This document shows, one piece after another, positions 53,129-63,000 of a DNA stretch of 64,000 nucleotides. The notes under the pieces were generated by a model, which did no database searches, was not told where the DNA came from, and saw only the letters and a program-made list of their open reading frames with translations. The DNA comes from Streptomyces caniferus (lineage in GTDB: Bacteria; Actinomycetota; Actinomycetes; Streptomycetales; Streptomycetaceae): NCBI RefSeq assembly GCF_009811555.1, contig NZ_BLIN01000005.1:620001-684000 (forward strand), in the 5' to 3' direction. The position numbers and the translations under genes are program-made. The first letter of the stretch is position 1; every line of letters begins with the position of its first letter.

Positions 53129-53762
53129 TCAGGCGGCGAGTCGGGGGAAGAGCGCTTCGGCGTTGCCTCGGTTGAGGGCGGTGCGCTGGGCGTCGTCGAG
53201 TGGATAGGCGTCGAGCTGGTCGGTGACGTACGCGGCGCCCTCGGCGGTGGCGTGAGGGTAGTCGCTGCCGAAGGTGATGCGGGTGGGGTCCGCGAAGGCG
53301 AGGAGGCTGGGGAGGGTGTCGGGGTTGGCGGACAGGGCCGTGTCGAAGTAGAAGCGGCGGAGCTCGGTCAGGAGCGCTTCCCGGTCCATGACGGGGTGGC
53401 CTCCGGTGGCCTGCTGATGGACCTCCAGCGCGAAGCCGATGCGGTGTGCGGCGTAGGGCAGGAAGCCGCCGCCGTGGGACAGCAGGAAGGCGATGTCCGG
53501 GTGGCGGGTGGTCGTGCCGGACAGGGTGAGGCTCATGGCGGCGCGGACGGTGTCGAGGAGGAAGTCGGCTGCGTAGGGCGGGATGCCGGGAGCGGTGGGG
53601 CCAGGAAGCTCGGCCGGGTGGATGAACACGGTGGTTCCACGGCGGCCGAGTTCGGCCATCAGCGGTGCGAACCCGGGGTCGCCCAGGTAGGCACCGCGGT
53701 AGTTCGTGAGCAGGATGACGCCGTCGGCGCCGAGTTCGTCCAGGCGGGCAGGGAGGCCGGGT
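53129..53762 (-). pseudogene. Amidohydrolase (ACMSD-like), N-terminus missing
   Basis: The frame reads LDELGADGVILLTNYRGAYL, FAPLMAELGRRGTTVFIHPA, FLLSHGGGFLPYAAHRIGF and ITFGSDYPHATAEGA, the last two thirds of amidohydrolase-2 enzymes. The metal-binding HxH N-terminal part (about 100 residues) is absent. At about 53762 the sequence joins an AraC gene fragment in a different frame. The intact enzyme would decarboxylate or hydrolyse a carboxylated substrate. Confidence 0.65.
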
Positions 53763-54189
53763 CGCCGTATACGTGGACGAGGTGGCGCAGCGCGAGGCCG
53801 GCGGAGCGGGCGTGACGGCCGGTGAGGATCATCGGCGAGTCGTCCTGGAGGGGCTCGGCGGGCACGAAGCCGGGTTGCCAGATGACGAGGGTGCCCCGCG
53901 CCGCCGGGTGATCCCGCGGAACGTACTGGTGGACCTGGCCGGCCCGCACCCAGAGCCAGGAGCCGGATTCCAGGGTGTGGTCCTGGAAGTCCACGGTGTG
54001 CCGCACCGGGCCCCGACCGACGTGGATCAGGTGGTGGAAGGCCGGCCGGAGCGGCGCCGACAGGTCCAGGCCCCGCCGGTCTCCGCGGGCGGACAGTTCG
54101 GCGAAGTCGAGGACGTCGATCCCGATGGGCGCGCTCGACGAGGGCCGGTAGGACACGTCGGCCACGAAGCGCTGTCGGCTTTTTCCCAT
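53763..54189 (-). pseudogene. AraC-family regulator, sensor domain only
   Basis: ATG at 54189 (MGKSRQRFVADVSYRPSSSA) begins a cupin sensor domain: FHHLIHVGRGPVRHTVDFQD, SGSWLWVRAGQVHQYVPRDH and TLVIWQPGFVPAEPLQDDSP. It ends at RHLVHVYGDPASLP, just where the linker to the AraC helix-turn-helix should start. From there the DNA belongs to an amidohydrolase gene. The DNA-binding half has been deleted. Confidence 0.65.
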
Positions 54190-54318
54190 GGTGGGTCCCA
54201 GATTACCGGCCGCGCCCGTCGGCGCCCGTCCCGTGCGGGACGCCGCGAGGAGGAGGCGCTCCTCCTCGGCACCACCGGCGTTCCGTGGAGTCGCGGCGAA
54301 GGCTCCGGTCCGCACCGC

Positions 54319-54888
54319 TCAGGTCGTCTGCGACGGAACGCCCGCGAGCAGGAGCAGCGCATCGACGAGGTCGTCGGTGCTGCCGCCGGTGGCGAGGCGG
54401 CGCAGTTGCATGCCGACGACGAGGGCGACGGTGGGAGCGGCGAGGCGTTCCGCGTCGGGGGTGCCGATCGCACCCAGGAGGGAGGCGGCCAAACGGTCAT
54501 AGGCCGCGAAGCACTCCTCGGCGGCCGCGCGGAGCTGGGGGTCCCGGCCGGCTTGGAGGTAGAGCTCGAAGGGTGCGATGTGTTCGCTGTCGAAGGCGGT
54601 GTCGGCGGCGACCTGGCCGATCACGGAGGCGGCCTGCTCCGGGGTGGTCCGGCCCTCGCAGTAGTGTGCGGCCAGGTCGGTGAAGCGGCGGGTCTCCTGG
54701 TCGACGAAGGAACGCAAGCTCTCACGCAGCAGGTCGTGTTGGGTCGCGAAGTGGTAGGTGACCGAGCCGAGAGAGACACCGGCCTCCCTGGCGATGCGGC
54801 GGTTGGTCACCGCGGCGATCCCGTCGTCGCCGATGATCCGTAGCGTGGCCGCGATGATGCGTGCGCGGGCCTGGGAGGTGTTCGGCAT
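54319..54888 (-). CDS. TetR/AcrR family regulator
   Basis: 189 residues from the ATG at 54888. The DNA-binding part reads RIIAATLRIIGDDGIAAVTN with the turn RRIAREAGVSLGSVTYHF. The C-terminal ligand domain (DLLRESLRSFVDQETRRFT...) is of the TetR_C_6-like type. It is divergent from an SDR gene with a perfect 38-bp palindrome between, so it most likely controls that gene and itself. No strong ribosome site was seen. Confidence 0.85.
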   Translation of the reverse strand: MPNTSQARARIIAATLRIIGDDGIAAVTNRRIAREAGVSLGSVTYHFATQHDLLRESLRSFVDQETRRFTDLAAHYCEGRTTPEQAASVIGQVAADTAFDSEHIAPFELYLQAGRDPQLRAAAEECFAAYDRLAASLLGAIGTPDAERLAAPTVALVVGMQLRRLATGGSTDDLVDALLLLAGVPSQTT

Positions 54889-54969
54889 GTCGTCATCGTG
54901 CCATGACCGGCCGGGACGGCATCCACCGCGGCGACGCACCTTCGTCCGGGGTATCGCGGATCCCGACGC

Positions 54970-55007
54970 CCTCCGTTACTGTTCGTTCGAACGAACAGTA
55001 ACGGAGG
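54970..55007. promoter_or_regulatory. Perfect 38-bp palindromic operator over SDR ribosome site
   Basis: CCTCCGTTACTGTTCGTTC (54970-54988) is followed directly by its exact reverse complement (54989-55007). The right end contains the GGAGG of the SDR gene, and the core GTTCGTTCGAACGAAC is itself doubly symmetric. Two TetR dimers could bind. Overlap with the ribosome site means bound protein, or an mRNA hairpin, would also block translation. Confidence 0.8.
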
Positions 55008-55012
55008 ACGTC

Positions 55013-55807
55013 TTGTTGAACATCGAGGGATCGACCGTTCTGCTGACCGGCGCCAGCGGCGGCATCGGCAACGCGCTGGCCAGGGCGTTCGCGGCCAGAG
55101 GCGCCCAGCTGGTGGTCACCGGCCGCCGCGCCGACGCTCTCGCGGAACTCGAAACGTCCTTGGGCGCCCGGCCCCTGGTCGCGGATCTGAGCGACCCCGA
55201 GGCGGTCGAGGACCTCGTCGAACGCGCCGGGCCCGTGGACATCCTGGTCGCCAACGCCGCTCTGCCCTCCAGCGGCAGTCTGCTCGACTACACGACCCGC
55301 CAGATCGACCGGTCGCTGGACGTGAACCTGCGCGCACCGCTGATGCTCTCCCGGCTCCTGGCACCGCGCATGGTGGCAGCCGGCCGCGGCCACCTGGTCA
55401 TGATCGGCTCGCTCTCGGGACGGACGTCCTCCCCTTCCACCTCCCTCTACAACGCCGCGAAGTTCGGCCTGCGCGGCTTCACCCACGCCCTGCGGCAGGA
55501 TCTGCACGGCACGGGCGTCGGCGTGTCCCTCGTGCAGCCGGGCTTCGTCCGTGACGCGGGGATGTTCGCCGACTCCGGCGCCAGGCCGCCCGCCGGGATG
55601 CGTACCGTCAGCCCCGGGCAGGTCGTGGCCGGCACCCTCCGGGCGATCGAACGCGACCGTGCCGAGGTCAATGTGGCACCGCTCGAACTCCGCCTGGGCA
55701 GCGCCATCGGCGGCCTCTTCCCCACCCTGGCGGCCGCCGTCCAGCGCAGGGCTTCGCCCGCCTCCCTCGTCCAGCAGGTCGCGCAGGCCCAGCAGCATCA
55801 ACGCTGA
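55013..55807 (+). CDS. Short-chain dehydrogenase/reductase
   Basis: 264 residues from a TTG at 55013, five bases after GGAGG; no better start exists. Classical SDR motifs: the cofactor loop LLTGASGGIGNALARAF, ILVANAAL (NAG equivalent), the catalytic Ser in GSLSGRTSSPSTSLYNAAKF with Tyr and Lys (YNAAK), and LVQPGFVRDAG. VTGRRADALAE after strand 2 suggests NADP(H). Repressed, by inference, by the divergent TetR protein. Confidence 0.88.
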   Translation: MLNIEGSTVLLTGASGGIGNALARAFAARGAQLVVTGRRADALAELETSLGARPLVADLSDPEAVEDLVERAGPVDILVANAALPSSGSLLDYTTRQIDRSLDVNLRAPLMLSRLLAPRMVAAGRGHLVMIGSLSGRTSSPSTSLYNAAKFGLRGFTHALRQDLHGTGVGVSLVQPGFVRDAGMFADSGARPPAGMRTVSPGQVVAGTLRAIERDRAEVNVAPLELRLGSAIGGLFPTLAAAVQRRASPASLVQQVAQAQQHQR

Positions 55808-55909
55808 CCGCGACGACCGTCCCCGCGTCCGGGCCCGTGGCGGCGTGCCGCCCGTTGGACCGGCGCGGGGTGGGGAGTTCGGGGCGGGGCGTTCCCGTAG
55901 GGTCGCGGA

Positions 55910-56488
55910 ATGGACCTGACCGGGAAAGTCTGGGGCGCCACCCGTCCGGAGCGGGAAGCGTCCTACCCCTGTGACCCTCTGGTGGCGGCGCCGGCCGAGG
56001 GCTGGTTCCGGGCCGTGGACGTGGCGGCGCCGCCCGGCCTCGTCTTCCGTTGGCTGCGGCAGTTGGCCCTCGCGCCGTACAGCTACGACTGGATCGACTT
56101 CCGCGGGCAGAAGAGTCCGCGCACACTGGTCCAGGGACTACCGGAACTGGCCCTGGGTCAGCCCTTCCTGGTCTTCGAGATCGCGGGCTTCGAGACCGGC
56201 ACCCACATCACCGGTGTGCTCCCGGCGCGGCTCGCCGAGCGGCACGGGCAGATGGCGGTCAGCTACACCCTGAGCCCGCTCGAAGAGGGCTGCCGCCTCA
56301 TGGTGAAAGTCGTTGCCGAGGCCGAGGGGCCGCTCCCCCGCCGGCTGCGCCGCGGGCTGCTGGCCTGGGGCGACCTCGTGATGATGCGCAAGCAACTGCT
56401 GACCCTCAAGAAGCTGGCCGAGCGGGACGCGCGGTGTCAGCCCGGAACCGGCGGTATCGGCCCCGACGGGGACTCCTCCCCTTCATAG
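55910..56488 (+). CDS. SRPBCC-like hypothetical protein
   Basis: 192 residues. A helix-grip-like pattern is present: RAVDVAAPPGLVFRWLRQLA at the start, YDWIDFRGQKSPRTL, FLVFEIAGFETGTHITGVLP and a long final helix DLVMMRKQLLTLKKLAERDA. The protein probably binds a lipid or aromatic ligand. The last 52 bp overlap the convergent two-TM protein gene. The ribosome site is weak (GTAGGGT). Confidence 0.65.
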   Translation: MDLTGKVWGATRPEREASYPCDPLVAAPAEGWFRAVDVAAPPGLVFRWLRQLALAPYSYDWIDFRGQKSPRTLVQGLPELALGQPFLVFEIAGFETGTHITGVLPARLAERHGQMAVSYTLSPLEEGCRLMVKVVAEAEGPLPRRLRRGLLAWGDLVMMRKQLLTLKKLAERDARCQPGTGGIGPDGDSSPS

Positions 56489-56919
56489 GCCGCCAGCGCG
56501 GCTTGGCGGCTCTCCAGTACCGCGCCGAGATCCTCGGGCAGCACGTGGTCCTTCGCCAGCTTCATCCGGGCTCCGGCCTCCACGGCGGCCCAGGCCTGCC
56601 GAGCGCGTTTGTTGCCCAGGCGCCTGCTGTCGCTGCGGAGGAAGCCCGCCCCCGCCGCGAACCCCGCAGCGGCCAGGGCCACCAGTGCCGCGGGAACGCG
56701 GGCGTTGGCCGACGCCAGCCCCGCGGCTCCGGACACGCCCGCGAGGAGAGCCGCGGGGAACCCCAGAGCGATATCGACCTTGACCCAGAATTCGGCCCGG
56801 CGGTGCGCCAGGTCCTTCTGCCGCGTCGCTTCGTCGCGTAACCGCTCGACCTCGGCTCGCGGCCGGCTCGACAGCTCGTTCCGGGAGACCGGCACGGGTC
56901 CGGGAGGCGTAGTGGTCAT
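56437..56919 (-). CDS. Two-TM protein resembling SLATT effectors
   Basis: 160 residues from the ATG at 56919. A coiled-coil N-terminal part (RAEVERLRDEATRQKDLAHR, RAEFWVKVDIALGFPAALLA) leads into two membrane helices (ALGFPAALLAGVSGAAGLA and ALVALAAAGFAAGAGFL), then a cytoplasmic helical tail RLGNKRARQAWAAVEAGARM. This order and the helix-hairpin size match SLATT domains, which form membrane pores in nucleotide-triggered defence systems. No cyclase or SLOG partner is adjacent, so the assignment is tentative. Confidence 0.55.
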   Translation of the reverse strand: MTTTPPGPVPVSRNELSSRPRAEVERLRDEATRQKDLAHRRAEFWVKVDIALGFPAALLAGVSGAAGLASANARVPAALVALAAAGFAAGAGFLRSDSRRLGNKRARQAWAAVEAGARMKLAKDHVLPEDLGAVLESRQAALAAYEGEESPSGPIPPVPG

Positions 56920-57219
56920 GCCTGGATTCCAACACAGCCCGAACGCACGGGACTTGTGCGTGCAGGAACAGACTTGCGGGGCATGCGTGGTGGGCTCTTG
57001 ACAGATCGACAGCGGTTGGGCGGCCCGGCACCGCGTCACCCGTTCCGACCGACGATCCGCTCGCCGGCGCGCGAAACCGGCTCATTCGGCGGACGCCGTT
57101 CGCGCGGACTGCCGATGGCGGTTACGGGACAGCCCTTACTGTCGAGAAAGCCGTCGGCATGCCGCCCGGCGGACGGGCGGCCCCCGCGCGTCGCCCTGAG
57201 CCCGAGGAAAGGTACGGAC

Positions 57220-57957
57220 ATGACGAGCGTGCACGGTGCCGCCCTGGACATCCCCACCCCCGACGGCATCGCCGACGCCTATCTCGCCCACCCCGACGAC
57301 GGCGAGCCGCACCCCGGCGTCCTGTTGTACATGGACGCCTACGGACTACGGCCCTCACTGGAGGAGATGGCCAGGCACCTGGCCGGGCACGGCTACACGG
57401 TGCTGGTGCCCAACGTCCTCTACCGCTCCGGGCGCGCCCCGCTGGTGGAGCTGCCCGACCACATCGGCCCCTCCCAACGGCCGGAGATCTTCGAGCAGCT
57501 CCTCCCGATCATGCGGGCCCTCACCCCCGCCCTGGCGATGCGGGACGCCGGCGGCTACCTCGACTGGCTGGCCGCCTCCCCTCTGGTCACCGACGGCCCG
57601 GTGGGCACCACCGGCTACTGCATGGGCGGCGTCCTCGCGATCCGTACCGCCGCTGCCTACCCCGACCGCATCGGCGCGGCGGCCTCCTTCCACTCCGGCC
57701 TGGACGACCCGCAAGAGCTCGTCGACCGCATCACCGCGCCGCTGTACTTCGGCCACGCCGACCAGGATCACTCGATGCCGCCCGCACAGATCACGATCCT
57801 GGAGCAGGCCCTGGACGCCGCGGGCGTGCGCTACCGCAGCGAGCTGTACGAGGGCGCCCACCACGGCTACACCCAGACCGACACCGCCGCGTACAACGCC
57901 GAGGCGGACGCGCGCCATTGGCGCAATCTGCTGGAACTCTTCGGGCAGAACCTCTGA
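57220..57957 (+). CDS. Dienelactone hydrolase family protein
   Basis: 245 residues, ATG at 57220 after GAGGAAAGG. An alpha/beta hydrolase with a Cys nucleophile: GTTGYCMGGVLAIRTAAAYP. The acid is in FGHADQDHSMPP and the His in LYEGAHHGYTQTD. PGVLLYMDAYGLRPSLEEMA is the usual early oxyanion strand. Members open dienelactones in chloroaromatic degradation, but many actinobacterial copies act on other esters. Monocistronic. Confidence 0.87.
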   Translation: MTSVHGAALDIPTPDGIADAYLAHPDDGEPHPGVLLYMDAYGLRPSLEEMARHLAGHGYTVLVPNVLYRSGRAPLVELPDHIGPSQRPEIFEQLLPIMRALTPALAMRDAGGYLDWLAASPLVTDGPVGTTGYCMGGVLAIRTAAAYPDRIGAAASFHSGLDDPQELVDRITAPLYFGHADQDHSMPPAQITILEQALDAAGVRYRSELYEGAHHGYTQTDTAAYNAEADARHWRNLLELFGQNL

Positions 57958-58042
57958 CACCAGGGGCGTCCGGAGAGCGGACGTACGCCGTCTCGCGGTG
58001 GATGTCCGTGGCGGGTGCCGAGGAGCGTGAGCGGAACCCCGC

Positions 58043-58591
58043 TCAGCGCGCCGAGGCGGTGGCCGGGCTGGTGTCCGGAGCCTGGCGGTTCCCGGTGGGG
58101 AGGACCAGCATCTTCGTCACCGTGCCGTCGTCCGCGACCACATCGCGGACGTGGGTGAAGCCCAGCTTCTTGCCCAGCGCCAGGCTGGCGGCATTTTCGG
58201 CGCCCACCATGCCGTAGACCTCGTCGAGCTGCAAGGTGTCGGCGGCGTAGTGCAGCAGGCCGCGCACCAGCTCGTTGCCCACGCCCCTGCCCCGGCTCCC
58301 CTTGACCAGTGCGGCGATCATCTCGTAGCCGTCGACATTGCCCGTTTTCTTGATCTCCGCGTGGCCCACATAGACACCGTCGGACCAAACGGCCCACACA
58401 TCGAACATGTTCTTGGCGTAGATCTCATGGAGGATCGCGTGGAATATGGCCCGGATCTCTTCTTCGGGTACGCGGTCTTGGCCCATCCAACGGCAGACCT
58501 CTTCGTCACCGAGCAGAGCGACGAAGACATCCTCGTCCTCGGGCCGGTAAGGCGAAAGAATCAGTCGGTCGGTACGCAAGATCGGGGGCAT
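58043..58591 (-). CDS. GNAT family N-acetyltransferase (RimJ/RimL-like)
   Basis: 182 residues from the ATG at 58591, preceded by AGAAGGGA. It starts PPILRTDRLILSPYRPED, typical of the RimJ/L group. The acetyl-CoA loop is VKGSRGRGVGNELVRGLLHY, followed by VYGMVGAENAASLALGKKLG. Substrate unknown; possibly ribosomal or small-molecule amines. Confidence 0.85.
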   Translation of the reverse strand: MPPILRTDRLILSPYRPEDEDVFVALLGDEEVCRWMGQDRVPEEEIRAIFHAILHEIYAKNMFDVWAVWSDGVYVGHAEIKKTGNVDGYEMIAALVKGSRGRGVGNELVRGLLHYAADTLQLDEVYGMVGAENAASLALGKKLGFTHVRDVVADDGTVTKMLVLPTGNRQAPDTSPATASAR

Positions 58592-59564
58592 TCCAGGGTC
58601 CCTTCTCATGGGGAAAGTCAAATGATCTCGGTGGGGCGAAAGGCAGCGCCGGCACGGAGCAGGAAGACTGGATTCCGGAGAATGTGCCAGTCGTGAGGTG
58701 GGCGCGCGCAGACTACTTCCGGGCATGCGCGAGCACGAGTGATCTCATGCGAACTCCGGTTCATGGAACCGGGCTTACCCCGTCATGTCATGCCGTCGAA
58801 CGCACCGGCCCACCGACGGAACGGAACGGTGCCCGGCGCTCCGGCCAGGCAGAACGGGCCCATGTCACGGACCGGCCACTGAGAAAGCCCCCCGCCATCC
58901 GCAGTTCCCTCACCCCGTAAAAGTCCCGAACTCCGCTCCCAGGCATCCGGCCTGTGCGGTGCATGTCACTGGTATAGCGTAATAATGGCCTATCGTCACT
59001 ACCTGGCGCCAAATCCGATATGACAGGTAATTAAGGCGTACGCTGTCATTTGCCGACGCAAGCGGTCGGAACGCGGGCAGCGCTCGGCCCTTTGTCGACT
59101 ACCGGCTGGTAGCGGAAAGGCGAAAGGGAAGAGGCCCGCCGGGAAATCGTTTCCGGCGGCGGTCAGCAGCGCGGCTCTCGACGGCCGGACGGTGCGACCG
59201 GCGGGCGGCGTGGCCGCCGAGCGGCACGGGCAGGTCGCACAGCGGGCAGGCCGCACAGCGGCCGGCGACACGGCGGTGGGAAGGACGCGGCCGCGAGAGG
59301 AGAGGCCGGGGCGGCGAGCTGCTCGGCCCGGGGCCGCTCGCACTGTCCTGTGCGCGGTCAGGCCACATACCCGAAACCGGCGGTGCCGTGGGGGGGCGCG
59401 CCGCACGGCCGCTCCCCGTGGGCAGGCCTCCCCGTACCGGCCCCGGCAGTGGACACACGCGTGCGGGCCGCGCCGGCCGGTGGCCCGTGGTCGCGGCCCG
59501 CACGGAGGTGGTGCGGGAGAGGGCAGGGCGCGGCGGTCGGCCGCGGCCCTGCGGGGCGGATCGG
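58592..59564. other. Long gene-poor region beside the NRPS locus
   Basis: About 970 bp. A locally A+T-rich patch at 58975-59060 contains the inverted pair ATGACAG (59020-59026) and CTGTCAT (59043-59049), perhaps a regulator site. A hairpin CCGCCGGGAAA/TTTCCGGCGG lies at 59137-59160, and the mbtH-side terminator is at 59523-59552. Open frames of 60-90 codons exist but lack ribosome sites. Confidence 0.5.
59523..59552 (-). terminator. Hairpin terminator after MbtH-like gene
   Basis: GCAGGGCGCGGC pairs with GCCGCGGCCCTGC (one bulge, short loop) 13 bases after the MbtH stop on the transcribed minus strand. It probably ends the NRPS-mbtH transcript. Confidence 0.65.
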
Positions 59565-59768
59565 TCAGGAACCGGCGTGGTCCATGCGTTCGCGCAGGCT
59601 ACGGGGGCGCATGTCGGTCCAGACCTCGTCGACGTAGGCGGAGCACTCGTCCTGGGTGCCCTCCTTGCCGACGGCGTGCCAGCCCTCGGGGACCTCCAGG
59701 TCGGCCAGCCACAGCGAGTACTGGTCCTCGTCGTTGCGCAGCACCTGGTAGCGGGCGTTCTCGTCCAT
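59565..59768 (-). CDS. MbtH-like protein
   Basis: 67 residues, ATG at 59768 six bases after GGAGAG. All MbtH hallmarks are present: NDEDQYSLWLADLEVPEGWH, AVGKEGTQDECSAYVDEVW and TDMRPRSLRERM. MbtH proteins bind NRPS adenylation domains and are needed for their folding or activity. It lies 270 bp downstream of the NRPS gene on the same strand, so it very likely serves that enzyme. Confidence 0.93.
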   Translation of the reverse strand: MDENARYQVLRNDEDQYSLWLADLEVPEGWHAVGKEGTQDECSAYVDEVWTDMRPRSLRERMDHAGS

Positions 59769-60038
59769 GTCACGCTCTCCCATCGTGGGTCGGGTTGTCG
59801 ATCGGGCGGGTCTCGTCGGGCGGTTCGTCGGGTGGCGGCGGGGCCACGGCGTGCGGTCGGTCTGCGGTCGGAGTCTCGGTTCAGGTGCGGGGTCAGGTGG
59901 TGTGTGCGGTCGAGCGGTCTGGTCGGGGCGGTCGGCCGGGCGGTTGATCACTTTCAGGCTGCCCTCAACGGCCCGTGCGCGGGGGGCTTTTCGGTAATCT
60001 GCCGCATGCGGTGCGTGGGCAGCCCGGCCCCGGCCTCC

Positions 60039-63000
60039 TCATGCGCCGTCCCGGGCGTGCTGGGCGATCCGGCGGAGGGCCTCGGCGAAGTCCTCGGCCA
60101 CCGCCCGTACGGTCGCCTCCTCGTGCACGTCGGGGCGGTAGTGCCAGGTGAAGGCGAGCCGTCCGTCCTGCACCGCGCCGACGGCCTCCAGCAGGTGGGA
60201 GCCGCCGTCGCGGGGATCGTGGTCCTGGCCGAAGGAACCGTGCTCGGCACGGACGAGTGCCCCGGAGGAACCGCCGGGCCGCGCGTCCCACTGGCCCAGG
60301 TAGTTGAAGACGACCTGTCCGCGGCCGGTGCGGTCCAGGCGCTCGCGCACCTCGGCGGGGCCGTGGGTGCGCAGGGCGCCGAAGCCGAGGCCGTTGCCGG
60401 GGACGGCGCGCAACTGGCGCCGGACCGATTTGACCAGGGCCCGCCAGTCGCGGGAGGGACCGAGGTCCGCGGGGTCGGAGACCTGGAGGCCGACCGGGTA
60501 GACGGTGGTGAACCAGCCGACGGTGCGCGAGAGGTCCACCCCCTCCAGGACGTCCTCACGGCCGTGCCCTTCGAGGTCGATGCAGACCCGCTCATGGCCG
60601 GTCCAGCGCGCCAGCGCCAGGGCCAGGGCGGCCAGCAGCACGTCGTTGATGCGGGTGCGGTAGGCGGTGGGGGCCGCGCGCAGCAGCGCCGTGGTGTCCG
60701 CCTCGTCGAGCGTCACGGACACCGTGCGCGACCCGCCCGACGGAGCGTCGGCTTCGTGGTCCACCGGAAGCGGGGCAGGTGCCACCGCCTCTTCCCAGTA
60801 CGGGAGTTCGTGGTCCAGGCCGCCGTCGGCGACATGTGCGGCCAGGCCTCTGGACCAGTCCCGGAAGGCCGTGGTCCGCTCGTCGAGCGAGAGGGTCTGC
60901 CCGGCCGCGGCCTGTTGGTAGGCGGTCTCCAGGTCGTCCAGCAGGATGCGCCAGGACACCGCGTCGACGACCAGGTGGTGGGCCACCAGGAGCAGGAAGG
61001 CGGGGCGGTCCGGGTCACCGGTGAACAACGCCGCGCGGAGCAGCGGGCCCTGGCCGATGTCGAAGCCGGAGTGCAGATCGTCGGCCGCCTTCTCCATGGC
61101 GGTGTCGGCCTCGTCGGACGGCAGACCGCTCAGGTCGTGCCGGACGAGGAGGCCGTCCGGCTCCGAGGGCGGCGGGTTCTGCTGGCGCCAGCGGCCGCCG
61201 TCCTCGGTGAATTGCATGCGCAGTGCGTCGTGGTGCTCCAGCAGGGCGGCCAGCGCGGTGTGGAGGGCGGCCGGGTCGGGAATGCCGTCCAGTTCGAGCA
61301 GCGCGGACTGGTTGAAGTGGTGGTGGTTGGCGCGGGGGGTGGCGAGGAACCACTGCTGGATGGGGGTGAGCGGCAGGTCGCCGGTCACCGGCCCGCTGTC
61401 GGTCCGGTCCCCTCCGGTGGTGACGACGGTCGCCAGTTCCGCCACCGTCTGGTGGGTGAACAGGTCCTTGGTGGCCAGGTGCAGTCCGGCCCGGCGCAGC
61501 CGCGATACCACCTGCATGCTCAGGATCGAGTCGCCGCCGAGGTCGAAGAAGTTGTCGTCGGCGCCGACGGTGTCGAGGCCGAGGACGTCGCCCCAGATCT
61601 GCGCGATCCGGCGTTCGGTGTCGTTGCGCGGCGCGATGTGCGGGCCGGTGGCGGTGGCTGCCGGGTCGGGGTCGGGCAGGGCGCGCCGGTCGGTCTTGCC
61701 GTTCGGGGTGAGCGGCAGCCGCGCCAGGCGGACGAACACCGACGGCACCATGTGCGGCGGCAGCAGGCGGGCCAGGTGGTCGCGCAGCTCGGAGACGGGC
61801 AGCGGCTCCGGGGTGCCGTCGGCCGGGACGACGTAGGCGACCAACCGTGCGGGGCCGGCGGGGGGTTGCCCGGCCGCGGCGCGCACGGCGACGACCGCGT
61901 CCCGCACCTGGGGACTGCGCCGCAGCGCGCTCTCGATCTCGCCGGGCTCGATGCGGAAGCCGCGCACCTTGACCTGGTCGTCGGCGCGTCCGGCGTAGCG
62001 CAGGTCGCCGTCGGCGCCCCAGCGCACCAGGTCGCCGGTGCGGTACATCCGCTCGCCCGGGGGGCCGAACGGATCGGCCACGAACCGGGCCGCGGTCAGC
62101 CCCGGGCGTGCCAGGTAGCCGCGGGCGAGTGCGGCGCCGGCGACGTACAGCTCGCCGGTCACGCCGACCGGTACGGGGCGCAGGGCGGCGTCCAGGACGT
62201 ACGCCCGGGTGAGGCCGCTGGGGCGGCCGATGGGCGGGGCGCCCGCTTCCGGGGCCAGCGGGCCGGTCCAGGTGGACACCACCGTCGCCTCGGTCGGGCC
62301 ATAGGAATTGATCACGCGGCGGCCGGGGGCCCAGCGCTCCACCAGGTCGGCGGGGCAGGCCTCGGCGCCGACGATCAGGGTGCGCAGAGCGGGCAGGGCG
62401 TCGGCGGCCTCGGGCGGCACGGTGGCCAGGGCCGCCGGCGGGATCAGGGCGTGGGTGATCCGCCGCTCGGCGAGCACCTGGGCCAGCCGGTCGCCCAGCA
62501 GCGGTCCCTCCTCTCCCGCGACCAGCGTGGCGCCGGCGAGCAGCGAGCCGCACAGCTCCAGGACGGAGGCGTCGAAGCTGGGCGAGGCGAACTGGAGGAA
62601 GCGGTCGCCCTCGCGGACGTCGTACCGGTCGGCGGCGGCCGAGGCGAAGGCGGCGAGTCCGGTGTGGGTGACCACCACGGCCTTGGGGGTGCCGGTCGAG
62701 CCGGAGGTGTAGATGACGTAGGCGGGGTGCGCCTCCGTCAGCGGCGCGCGGCGGTCCGCGTCGGTGGGCGCGGTGTCGGGGCCGTCCGTACGCCAGATGC
62801 CCGCCGGGTCGTCGAGGACCACGGCGGCCGCCGCGTCGCGCACCATGAACTCCCGCCGCTCGGCCGGGTAGGCCGGGTCCACGGGCAGGAAGGCGCCGCC
62901 GGCCTTGGTGACGGCCAGTTGGGCCACCACCGTCTCCGCCGAGCGGGGCAGCGCCAGCGCCACCACGCTCTCGGGACCGACACCGCGGCCGATCAGATGG

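Noticed and set aside
59099..59368. 89-codon minus-strand frame with CAACPLCDLPVPLGG, zinc-ribbon-like
   Set aside because: No ribosome site, Pro/Arg/Ser-rich flanks and no second Cys pair; possible relic but not supportable.
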